IMG/VR virus record: IMGVR_UViG_3300043446_001896
Coordinates: 1 to 29,158 of that record
DNA: 29,158 nt
DNA from: a virus
Direction: 5' to 3' (one strand)
This document shows positions 12,239 to 21,500 of this stretch, piece after piece. Below the pieces are notes generated by a model. The model was not told the origin of the DNA. It saw nothing but the letters and a program-made list of their open reading frames with translations, and searched no databases. Position 1 is the stretch's first letter, and each line of letters begins with the position of its first letter. The position numbers were made by a program, and so were the translations under genes.

Positions 12239-12805
12239 ATGTCGATACCGAGTAATTTGTTACCGATAAATAATCCACTTAGAGAGGAACTGGGAGAAAT
12301 ACCAACTTCATCAATAGGTTTACCTAATATTGTCGGTGGAGTACCAAAAAATTTATTACCAGTAAACGCTAGTGACATATCAGCATCATTTCAATCTTTT
12401 ACGGGACAGATACCAACAGTAAATGCACCACAGATACCAGAATTTCCTATATTAAACACAATATTACCAGATAGATTATTTACAACTGGAAGTTTAGACC
12501 AAGTTAGAGCAAGAACTCTTAATGCAACAACAACATATTTGAATGGTTTACCTGCTTTACCAACGTTACCGTCTATACCTACAACTATAGTTCCTAGACC
12601 GAGAATACCATCATACGGTCAGATAAAAAATTTTATAAATACAAAAATTGATAGAATTAAACGTCAACGCCAGCAGGCATCGGTTAAAGCATTAAATGAA
12701 GAACTTAAACGACAGGAAAATCCGTTTACGTATCGTCAATCAATTAAAAATGAGCAAAGCACAGTAATACCAAGTAATATATTAGGTAGGTTTAATAACC
12801 AATAG
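12239..12805 (+). CDS. Proline-rich structural-region protein (188 aa)
   Basis: ATG 12239 follows the hub stop by 2 nt without a strong SD, so coupling is likely. The first ~115 residues are low-complexity, rich in Pro, Ile, Leu, Thr and Asn, with a repeated element PSNLLPINNP (4-13), PKNLLPVNAS (36-45) and a degenerate PSNILGRFNN at the end. Residues 130-168 are a basic helix (KIDRIKRQRQQASVKALNEELKRQ). I recognise no family. Being between gp5 and gp25 genes, it is probably a virion or assembly protein, possibly an extended linker on the baseplate; that is inference from position. Confidence 0.65.
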   Translation: MSIPSNLLPINNPLREELGEIPTSSIGLPNIVGGVPKNLLPVNASDISASFQSFTGQIPTVNAPQIPEFPILNTILPDRLFTTGSLDQVRARTLNATTTYLNGLPALPTLPSIPTTIVPRPRIPSYGQIKNFINTKIDRIKRQRQQASVKALNEELKRQENPFTYRQSIKNEQSTVIPSNILGRFNNQ

Positions 12806-12816
12806 AGGATAATATT

Positions 12817-13176
12817 ATGGACAAAGCATTATTTCGAGCATATGTCAAAGAATTGGTCAAGGAACAAATTGAAGAGTCGGTAGAAAAGGCGGTCAAGAAG
12901 ATTCTTCCAGAAATCCTTGGTGAAGCTGTTGCAGAAATTAAACAAAGTCAACCAAAGAAAGTGAATGAAGTAGCTACGGCAAAACCAAAACTTTCTCGTA
13001 ACCAACTTGCTCAAATGATGGGATTGGAACGTTTGGGTGACACTATTACAGCAACATCAAAGAATGTAGGACCAGTAATGCCAGCTCCACCAGAAGGGAT
13101 AGACCCCAACAATCCAGCATTCCAAGCTATCAATAAAGATTATTCTGCATTGATGAAAGCAATGAAGTTGGTCTAA
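12817..13176 (+). CDS. Helical structural-region protein (119 aa)
   Basis: GAGG about 7 nt before ATG 12817. An amphipathic N-terminal helix (about 2-45, rich in Glu, Lys and Val) is followed by KLSRNQLAQMMGLE (58-71) and a C-terminal IDPNNPAFQAINKDYSALMKAMKL. The last two patches look familiar from small uncharacterised proteins in the baseplate region of marine T4-like phages, but I cannot assign a function. It sits 12 nt upstream of gp25 in the same direction. Confidence 0.65.
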   Translation: MDKALFRAYVKELVKEQIEESVEKAVKKILPEILGEAVAEIKQSQPKKVNEVATAKPKLSRNQLAQMMGLERLGDTITATSKNVGPVMPAPPEGIDPNNPAFQAINKDYSALMKAMKLV

Positions 13177-13188
13177 TCGGAGAAATAA

Positions 13189-13692
13189 ATGGCTCAGAAG
13201 TTTATTGGAATTACATTACCAGTACGGTTGGGTGCAACAGGAATGTTTGACCAATCTACCACAGTAATTCAACAAGTTCGTTCTAACTTTAAGAATTTAA
13301 TTCTTACAAAGAAAGGTGAACGTGTTGGGCAACCTGATTTGGGATGTGACTTATGGAAAATATTATTTGAGCCATTAACCGAAGAAACATTAGAAAATGC
13401 TAGGTTAGCGGTCGCGGAAGCGGTAGACCGTTGGATACCATTTATCGAACTGACAGATTTTCAAATTACCCAAACAGATAATGAAAATATTATCAATATA
13501 AAATGTACTTATAGATTTAGACAAAATCCTAATGTGCAGGACCAAGTAAATGTATTGACTAATGCACTAGGTGCAAACGTAGTTTCATTTAGAACAGAAC
13601 CAACAACTCAAGAAGATATAAGTGCGTATGCTAGAGAAGTTGAAAATGCTCGTCGTATCAGAAGAATTCAAATGGGAGTAGCAAATGGCTAG
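13189..13692 (+). CDS. gp25: Baseplate wedge protein gp25 (GPW/gp25 family)
   Basis: 167 aa; GGAG precedes ATG 13189. The family hallmark NLILTKKGERVGQPDLGCDLW (about 36-56) is complete, with Glu/Arg of KGER and the PDxGCDL turn. The fold is related to phage lysozyme-like gp25 proteins that connect the sheath to the wedge and trigger sheath contraction. A C-terminal ~45-residue extension beyond the family core is rich in charged residues. It overlaps gp6 by 8 nt, the standard gp25-gp6 order of T4-like phages. Confidence 0.95.
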   Translation: MAQKFIGITLPVRLGATGMFDQSTTVIQQVRSNFKNLILTKKGERVGQPDLGCDLWKILFEPLTEETLENARLAVAEAVDRWIPFIELTDFQITQTDNENIINIKCTYRFRQNPNVQDQVNVLTNALGANVVSFRTEPTTQEDISAYAREVENARRIRRIQMGVANG

Positions 13693-15607
13693 TAATCAAT
13701 CAGTAACTATACAACCCAGACCAAATGTTAAGCAAATCAATTATGTTGCAAAGACATTTACTGACTTTAGACAAAATCTTATAGATTTTGCTAAGGCATA
13801 TTACCCAAACGCATACTCCGACTTTAACGAAACATCTCCAGGTATGATGTTTATAGAAATGGCATCATACGTAGGAGATGTTCTTTCATTTTATATCGAT
13901 AATGCATTTAAAGAAAATTTGTTAGCATATGCAGAACAACAAGAAAATGTTACTAGCATAGCACAATTTTTGGGATACAAACCCAAATTAACTTCTCCCG
14001 CGACAACAACGGCAACGTTATACCAACTTGCCCCAGCAAAAATAGTTAATGGCGAATACGTACCCGACACTAAGTTTTTAATTAAAATTGGTAGGGGAAG
14101 TACGTTTCTCACATCAGGCCAAAACACGAACGTATTCAGACTAGTTGAAGACATAGATTTTTCAGATATTACAGCTGAAGATTATATTGTTAATACTTTT
14201 GATAGTGGAAATCCTTCTACATTTATCGTAAGTAAACCTGCAAAATTAGTAGCAGCTGCAGAAAAATTGACAACATTTTCATTTGGAGCTGCACAACGAT
14301 TTACGTCGGTAACAATTACAGATGATAATGTAATTGGTATAGAAAGTGTGGTTGATTCTAACGGGAATACATGGTACGAAGTGGATTATTTAGCCCAAGA
14401 AGTTATTATGGATGATGTAGAAGTCACTACCAACAATGAAACAGGAATATTACCATCATCAAAATTAAGACTTCGTAAAGTTCCACGTAGATTTGTTACG
14501 AGAATTAACAGAAATTCAAGAATGGAACTTATATTTGGATCTGGAACAAACAATGATGCAGAAGTTAATACTACATTAGATTCTAGACAAGTTGCAACAT
14601 CGCAATATGGTTCTACCATAGAAACCACATTAGGTAATGTCGCGATTAATAATGTTAATTTTTTAAATAGTAATACATACGGAACATCTCCGTCTAACAC
14701 TACCCTAACAGTACGTTATTTGGTTGGTGGTGGTGTAGAAAGTAACACTCCATCCAATACTATTAATATCGTAGGTCAACTGATAACACAAAATGATACC
14801 ACTGGATACACCACGCCGGAACTAAATGCATTTAATGCAGCGGTGCAAAGTATTTCGATTAATAATGACCTTCCGGCTACGGGTGGTGGTAATGGAGAAT
14901 CACTTGATGAAATTCGAGAAAATGCATTAGCATTTTTTAATGCACAAAATCGTACTGTTACTGTAGAGGATTATGCAGTACGATCATACGCACTACCGTC
15001 TAGATTTGGCCGTATTGCTAAAGCATATGCCGTTCGTGATGAACAAATTAACAGAATATTATCTACGCAAAGTGACCGTGTATATGTAGATAATCCTGTT
15101 CGTCCAAATGTAATTAATTTGTACACATTAGGATATGATACTAACGGAAAGTTAACAACACTTAACACCGTAGTTAAAGAAAATCTCGCAAGATATCTCG
15201 AACAATTTAGAATGTTGACCGATGATGTTAATATCCTTGACGCCTTTATTATTAATATTGGGGTTCAATTTGACATTTCAGTGTTGAGAAATTATAACGT
15301 TAATGACGTACTTGCAAGAAGTATCGGTTCAGTACAAGACTTCTTTAATACTAGTAAGTGGAATATCAATCAACCAATTATTTTAGCAGATTTAATGTAT
15401 AATATTGGTTTGGTAGAAGGTGTACAAAATGTAAAAAGTGTTAGTGTTTTCAACAAATATCAATACAAAGATGGTACAGGATACCAAAACTATAGATATG
15501 ATATTGATGAAGCAACAATTAACGGGGTTATATATCCAAGTCTTGACCCAAGTATCTTTGAGTTGAAGTACCCAACAACAGATATTATAGGAAACGCTAC
15601 CCAATGA
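13685..15607 (+). CDS. gp6: Baseplate wedge protein gp6 (baseplate J-like)
   Basis: 640 aa, close to T4 gp6 in size. The N-terminus (NYVAKTFTDFRQNLIDFAKAYYP...DFNETSPGMMFIEMASYVGDVLSFYID) is the classic gp6 start. A later NGESLDEIRENALAFFNAQNRTVTVEDYAVRSYALPSRFGRI region is the conserved J-like core. gp6 dimers join neighbouring wedges into the baseplate ring. It overlaps gp25 by 8 nt (SD GGGAG inside gp25) and the next gene by 4 nt (ATGA). Confidence 0.95.
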   Translation: MASNQSVTIQPRPNVKQINYVAKTFTDFRQNLIDFAKAYYPNAYSDFNETSPGMMFIEMASYVGDVLSFYIDNAFKENLLAYAEQQENVTSIAQFLGYKPKLTSPATTTATLYQLAPAKIVNGEYVPDTKFLIKIGRGSTFLTSGQNTNVFRLVEDIDFSDITAEDYIVNTFDSGNPSTFIVSKPAKLVAAAEKLTTFSFGAAQRFTSVTITDDNVIGIESVVDSNGNTWYEVDYLAQEVIMDDVEVTTNNETGILPSSKLRLRKVPRRFVTRINRNSRMELIFGSGTNNDAEVNTTLDSRQVATSQYGSTIETTLGNVAINNVNFLNSNTYGTSPSNTTLTVRYLVGGGVESNTPSNTINIVGQLITQNDTTGYTTPELNAFNAAVQSISINNDLPATGGGNGESLDEIRENALAFFNAQNRTVTVEDYAVRSYALPSRFGRIAKAYAVRDEQINRILSTQSDRVYVDNPVRPNVINLYTLGYDTNGKLTTLNTVVKENLARYLEQFRMLTDDVNILDAFIINIGVQFDISVLRNYNVNDVLARSIGSVQDFFNTSKWNINQPIILADLMYNIGLVEGVQNVKSVSVFNKYQYKDGTGYQNYRYDIDEATINGVIYPSLDPSIFELKYPTTDIIGNATQ

Positions 15608-16644
15608 GAACTATATTAACCGCATCTAAAGACGCTACACTATATCAAGCATTTCCTAATTTAAATGCTGGAGTAGGAGAAATACTTGAAATTGGTAAGG
15701 TCATAAAAACATCCGCGCCAACCAGTTCTACGGACTATGCAACTGGGTCAGCCCGTAGTGTACTATACTTTGAATTACCAACAACCGCAAGTGTACCAGC
15801 GACTGCTAGTTATTTTTTAAATTTAAAATTAGCGAATGCAGATAATGTTAAGAGAAATCAAGAAATTCTTATCTATCAAGTATCTCGGTCATGGGATGAG
15901 GGTAGTGGATATTTTTATCAAGATGTAGAAAATATAGAAGACGGTGCTTCATGGGTACGTTGTACTTCCACTGTATCGTGGAGTAACGCGGGCGGTGATT
16001 TTCTAACAAGTTCTACTAGTCAAAGTATTAGATTATCTTCATATCCCTTACAAGATATTCGAGTTGATGTAACAAACATTTTACGACCAATAGTAAGTCA
16101 ATCATTACAAAATACTTTCTACGGGTTGGCATTACAATTTCCTGTTGTTGATGAACAAGATTATACTAATAAAGGAAATGTTAAAGTTTTTTCAACACAA
16201 ACTCATACAATTCATCAACCAACATTGGAAATTGCATGGGACGCACAGTCGGCCATTACAGGAAGTCTACTTCCAATTCCAACATTAAATGTAAAAATAG
16301 TCGCATCTAATTTACGAGAAACATATGCAAAGGGTGATATAGATAAAGTAAACTTTGTGGTTCGTGATCAATATCCACTTAAATCATTTGATTCTGTATT
16401 ACGATACAAGAATAAATACTACTTACCCACCTCTTCATATTTCTCAATTGTGGATGCACAAAGTAATACAGTAATAATACCGTTTGACGACTATAGTAAA
16501 GTCAACACGGATACAACAGGGTCATATGTAATTCTTGATACATCGCCGTTGTATTCTGGCAGATTCTATACGTTAAAATTAAAAGTTGTAAATGGTAGTT
16601 ATTCTAGAATAATCGATACAGACACTCTATTTAAAGTTGAATAG
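15604..16644 (+). CDS. Tail/baseplate protein with DNRLRE-like beta-sandwich
   Basis: 346 aa. The first ~210 residues have the layout of the DNRLRE (CBM96-like) module: an opening ASKDATLYQAFPNLNAGVGEIL strand pair, SVLYFELP, a central SRSWDEGSGYF motif with W and G-rich turns, and a closing LEIAW. Such modules are found in cell-wall and surface proteins and in phage structural proteins. The C-terminal 130 residues look like one or two further beta domains. ATG overlaps the gp6 stop. By position it would be a wedge or peripheral baseplate component; binding to host surface sugars is inference. Confidence 0.65.
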   Translation: MRTILTASKDATLYQAFPNLNAGVGEILEIGKVIKTSAPTSSTDYATGSARSVLYFELPTTASVPATASYFLNLKLANADNVKRNQEILIYQVSRSWDEGSGYFYQDVENIEDGASWVRCTSTVSWSNAGGDFLTSSTSQSIRLSSYPLQDIRVDVTNILRPIVSQSLQNTFYGLALQFPVVDEQDYTNKGNVKVFSTQTHTIHQPTLEIAWDAQSAITGSLLPIPTLNVKIVASNLRETYAKGDIDKVNFVVRDQYPLKSFDSVLRYKNKYYLPTSSYFSIVDAQSNTVIIPFDDYSKVNTDTTGSYVILDTSPLYSGRFYTLKLKVVNGSYSRIIDTDTLFKVE

Positions 16645-16646
16645 TT

Positions 16647-16919
16647 ATGGCAAACTATTTGTTAGATATACCAAATCCAGACAGTGAAAGCATATCACGA
16701 AAAGATCAGATAGACATATCATTGTCATTATTCGATGTTTCCGCATCAGGACACTATGGACAAATTCAAACTAATTATTCGGTAACATCGCAAACAATTA
16801 CAATACCAGAAGTAAATTTACTTGTAAGTAGTTCATATTATACTCCTATATATAAAGAAAAATTAAACTATAATGTGTGGTTAACTAGGATTAACAAAAA
16901 TTTTGAAGAGTTAGACTGA
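16647..16919 (+). CDS. Small structural-region protein (90 aa), unknown
   Basis: Begins 2 nt after the previous stop without a clear SD, and ends in TGATG shared with the next start, so coupling on both sides is likely. The protein is Ser-rich, with a beta-type middle (QIQTNYSVTSQTITIPEVNLLVSSSYY) and a C-terminal NVWLTRINKNFEEL. No family recognised. Its tight place inside the baseplate operon is the only functional clue. Confidence 0.65.
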   Translation: MANYLLDIPNPDSESISRKDQIDISLSLFDVSASGHYGQIQTNYSVTSQTITIPEVNLLVSSSYYTPIYKEKLNYNVWLTRINKNFEELD

Positions 16920-17797
16920 TGCCAAACACACAAAATTTTAAAACGGATATTACAGAATTATCTAGTTTGTATACGAGATACACCGTGTCTCGTGTTATTG
17001 CAAACAAGCAAGATGACTTGCTTGATATGGAAGTACCTGCGGATTTTTCCGAAGCACTATTACAAAATACCGTAGAAGTAAATCTTTATAGTCTGGCCGA
17101 CAATTCATTAATTTTCTCAGATTTTATTAAGAATGTTAGTGGGTCACTTTATACAGAAAGTTTAAAGTACGACGATGATACACAACGTAGATTTTTATAT
17201 ATTGATTTTGCTAAAGTAATTCCAAATTTAGGATTACCTTCTGGACGGTATTCGGTCACGTTAAATTTCTTTGCCGATGAACTTGGTTCATACGATAATA
17301 GAATACTTAAGATCAACAGAATTTCAACCTCACGTACCGAAGTAGAATTAAAGTTAACAGATGTAACCCAACAAAACACATTAGAACAATTTGCAATACC
17401 AAAAATTCCAGCAGAATTCATCAAACCAATATTAATACAAATTTTTAATCAAGAAGGCGCAGACGATTTGTTGCTACCAACAAGTCCAGTAAAAATTGAT
17501 AGTTCATCATTATATCAAAACTTTGCAAGTGGTTCCGGTGAAAAATTACTTCAATATAACTTTGATGATGACGATGGTAGTCGTGTTGGTATTAATACTA
17601 TTACACAAAACGTACTGGATGATGCATATCCTATAGCATTAAAAACCGTAGCAGATATGATATTTTTATCGGGTAGTACTAGTTTTACTGAAACAGAATT
17701 ATCACAATATGTAGTTGATGCAATTGATATAGCATATGATGCGGCATTAGATGATGAAGCACAAAATCCACAAAATTATCGGTTTGATTTAATATGA
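16919..17797 (+). CDS. Baseplate-region structural protein (292 aa), unknown
   Basis: Starts in a TGATG overlap and overlaps the next gene by 4 nt. Mostly beta in the first half (alternating hydrophobic strands such as YTVSRVIANKQDDLLDM and FLYIDFAKVIPNLGLPSGRYSVTLNFF), with an acidic helical C-terminus (QYVVDAIDIAYDAALDDEA). The SGRYSVTLNFFADELGS stretch resembles an Ig-like strand pair. I cannot match it to a T4 wedge protein by sequence; its location between gp6 and the giant tail protein suggests the wedge or its periphery. Confidence 0.6.
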   Translation: MPNTQNFKTDITELSSLYTRYTVSRVIANKQDDLLDMEVPADFSEALLQNTVEVNLYSLADNSLIFSDFIKNVSGSLYTESLKYDDDTQRRFLYIDFAKVIPNLGLPSGRYSVTLNFFADELGSYDNRILKINRISTSRTEVELKLTDVTQQNTLEQFAIPKIPAEFIKPILIQIFNQEGADDLLLPTSPVKIDSSSLYQNFASGSGEKLLQYNFDDDDGSRVGINTITQNVLDDAYPIALKTVADMIFLSGSTSFTETELSQYVVDAIDIAYDAALDDEAQNPQNYRFDLI

Positions 17798-18546
17798 GTA
17801 CTTATAATATTCGTGAAAAATTTTCATATATTCTTGCAACAAGTAGTATAGAATATATTAGAAATTATAACTTTAATACGTCAACCGTCAGTGATATACC
17901 ATTGACTATGAATAATTCGGATGAAGTAATACCAATCACGGTGAATATCACCACGACAGTACCGTGGATGCAAGTTGTAGATGTGACCACTGGAAAAAGT
18001 CTAAAGTTTCCAGAAGGAAATGTAGTCTTAGAACCTACAAGTAGTAAAGTAGTGTTGGTAAAAATAGACCTACCACCAGAAATTGAAAATGAACGTGCTC
18101 CACAACCACTACGTCCTAATATAAGTTTAGACATTAAGTCTGGTAGTTTTCCTATAATACCACCAACAACGTCATCACAACAAACTCCAAAAAATACTAT
18201 AACAGTTCCACAAACTACATATACAATAGACCCAGGAGAAAGAGTACAGGTAGATATTACTGTGTATGATAACGAGGGTAATCTAGAAAAAAATACAAAT
18301 GTTGTTTGGAAGTCAAATAATATGAGTGTTGTACAAGTAGAAGAACCACAAAATACTCAAGTAGACTATAATCCATATACTCCACGAATTATTAGAGGTA
18401 TATCTCCAGGAGAAACAACGGTTATGATTACCGCAGGTCCAGAACGGGAAACTAGTATAACGTTTATTGTTAGAGACACAGTATCTAGTCCACCGCCCCC
18501 GACAACTCCTGGCCCAGGCCTAAGGGAAGTTGACACTCAAAATTAA
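17794..18546 (+). CDS. Structural protein with bacterial Ig-like (BIG2-type) domain
   Basis: 250 aa. An N-terminal beta domain (about 1-95) is followed by a Pro/Thr-rich linker, then a BIG2-like module at about 135-227: TITVPQTTYTIDPGERVQVDITV, a WKSNNMSVVQV strand and GISPGETTVMITA, ending SITFIVRD. A PPPP-containing tail follows. Ig-like domains on tailed-phage virions usually sit on capsid, tail tube or baseplate surfaces and help weak adhesion to cells or glycans. Host binding here is inference. It overlaps the previous gene by 4 nt. Confidence 0.7.
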   Translation: MSTYNIREKFSYILATSSIEYIRNYNFNTSTVSDIPLTMNNSDEVIPITVNITTTVPWMQVVDVTTGKSLKFPEGNVVLEPTSSKVVLVKIDLPPEIENERAPQPLRPNISLDIKSGSFPIIPPTTSSQQTPKNTITVPQTTYTIDPGERVQVDITVYDNEGNLEKNTNVVWKSNNMSVVQVEEPQNTQVDYNPYTPRIIRGISPGETTVMITAGPERETSITFIVRDTVSSPPPPTTPGPGLREVDTQN

Positions 18547-18557
18547 GAGAAATTCTA

Positions 18558-21500
18558 ATGAGTCATAGAATATTTGTCAATACGCAAAATGCAAAATGGA
18601 AAGCAATTACTAATAATGCAAAGGGAAACCTATGGGGATTAGGTATACCTACAGAATTAAGTGATGACGAGCGTAATGAACTACGTCAATTGGCATACGA
18701 AGTATATTTTAGTGCTGCTGATTTACGAGATAAAAAACGTAAACTTCAAATCATATTTGACAGTTTAATTGACCCAAAATTTTTTAGTGATGGTGCGATA
18801 AATCCTACAAAAGTTGGAACATATTTAAAAGATTTAGAAGTTAAATTAAAAACGACATCTGTTGGCGGAGAAAATAATACTTTAGTAAACGCAACTCAAA
18901 TTGGAGCTACCGCCGCAGCAAGTTTGGTTGTTGGAGGTGCTATAGAAGCTACTGGTTTAGGATTTTTGTTTGGGGGACTTTCTGGCGGGTTAAGTGTATT
19001 ATCAAATCTCACAAGACTGTTTCCTGCAGCAGGAATAATAAGTGGCGTATTAGCTATTGTGAACACCGCCGCGGCCCGTAGACAACAAGGTAGAGAAGAT
19101 AATGCCGCTCCGTGGAAAATGACACGTAAAGATTTTCCAAATATTACTTCTCAGGCTATCCAAGGAAATAGTAATCGACGTTCTATTGAAAGATTATACG
19201 ATTCTAGAAAAGAATCAGACATACAATTTAAACGTAATCAAGTCTCTACAGAAGAAGCAATTGAATTACTTGTACGAGAATCATTAGCAGACGCATTATT
19301 CTGTATATCTGTTCCAGACGGGACAGGTATTACGTCGGATGAACATCCTGGTCCTGGTGGGAATGGAACTCAAAGACCAGATTGGGTTAATAAAGATGCA
19401 TTAAAAAGACATTTTCCATTTTCTGAAGGAAACGGACTTCTTAAAGAATTGCCGGGTAGTTCTGATAAAAAGGAACGTGTGTATGCTGCTGCTTTAATTT
19501 ACATCAATTCATATATTGAATTAATTGATGAAATTTTAAATTTACAAAATCAATCATTATCTCGTTCGCCTGATGTGGAAGAAGCACTTATTAATATTCC
19601 ACTTACAATTACACTAGCGACGGCAAACGTACAGTTATTTAGTGCTCTAACCGCAACAGCCCGTCAAGTTGTTCGTGAGAAAGTATTAACTTTCTTTGAC
19701 GAAAATAGAGAATACAAAACATTACTTAACTTTGGTAATGATAGACAATATGTTGCAGAAGCATGGAGACTTGCACCAAGAGATACGGGGTCACTACAAT
19801 TAAAACTTACCAGTCCGCTTGACACAACAGCAACAGTAGACACCCCTACATTTATCAGTAGAGAACTTGCGGAATCTGTTGTTGATATCATCAATTTTGA
19901 GTTTGGACCATTAAAAGATACAACTCCATATCTACGTCCGTATAATATCGACTCTAGAAATTATATAGATGGAAAGATGTTTTCATCAAACACTACCCTA
20001 ACCAGTTTAGGATTAGCAACTGGGTCGGAAGGGACTAGAGTAAATAGTACAACTATTTCTATTGAAGATGATGTGTTCCGTCGTTGGTTCACTGGGGACT
20101 TCAAGTCATCAGAACTTAATATTGACTTTACTGATTATAATAATTTCGTACACTTTGGTTCCGCATACAAACGATTAGACGCGTTTAATGAAAAACTTAT
20201 AAAGATTGATGAACTTACATCGGCAAGTAAGTATGATTCTGCAAGTGTATCAAGTAGTACGATATCAAATATTTTCAAATTACAAGAAAGAGAAAATATT
20301 ATTCGTAACTTTGACCCTTACGAACAATTCTTATATTATGCAACAAGTTCTCTCCCATACTCAGCAAGTGCATTCTACGTAACAGGAGAAGTAGAATATA
20401 ATGCTACGGGTTCATGGCCAAAACAAGTAGACGGAACACCATATAGTCCATATAGTACGACTGCTATAAATTGGTTAGGTGCTCAAACCGCTATTGCACA
20501 ACGATATGATTCAAATAATCCAAATTATTTAATATTAAATCTTCCAAAGTATATTCAAGAAGATGCCGATTCTACTGATTTCTTGACACTATTTGAAATG
20601 GTGGGTCATTTGGTTGACAATATTAAGGTATATATTGACCAATTCCCAAACATTTATTCAACTAAAATTGACCCATTAAAAGAACTATCAATGGACCAAG
20701 TGTATGAAGTTGCACAATCGTTTGGATTAAAACTTCCAAACGTATACGCACTTGAAAATCTCCAAACATTTAATGCACAATTTACTGGTGAAAGTGGGTC
20801 GCGTTCGTATGTAGCAGAAACATGGAAACGATTCCTTCACAGTATGGTGTACTTTAACAAAACCAAGGGGTCACGTACCTCATTTGATGCGTTGTTAAGT
20901 ACATATGGTATTAACTCACCAGTTCTCCAAATCAAGGAAACTACACATCCATCTTCTGGAAATTATATCCGTTCAGATGAATTAACATATGGATTGCAAT
21001 TCACTGGGTCAGCGACCAACTATGTTACAGTACCGTTTGTATCAGGGACATTGACGGCATCATCGGTACAACTATCGTTCAATCCAATTGCGCGTCGTAG
21101 TTCATCGTTACTTACAACAGATAATTGGGCAATTGATTTAATTCCACATCCGTCCGCATCAAAGTTGGATTATGGTAGAATTCATGTGGTGAGTGGGTCT
21201 GGTCGTACAATTATTGCAACCAGTAGTTACTTCCCACTCTTTAGTGATGACTATACTAACATTATGTTACGTAGTCAATCGTATGATATTTCTATTATCC
21301 AAACTGACGGTGACCAAATTCTCTTCCAAGAATCTGCATCGGTAAGTAAGTTTAGTGGTTCATTGTGGAACAATGCTCAATTTATGTATGTTGGTGGTTC
21401 TGGGTCAATGAAGTTGGGTAATAACTTTGATGGTGTGGTGGATGAAATCAGAGTATGGGGTGAAGATATATCAAACGATGATTTCGTATCACAGGCATAT

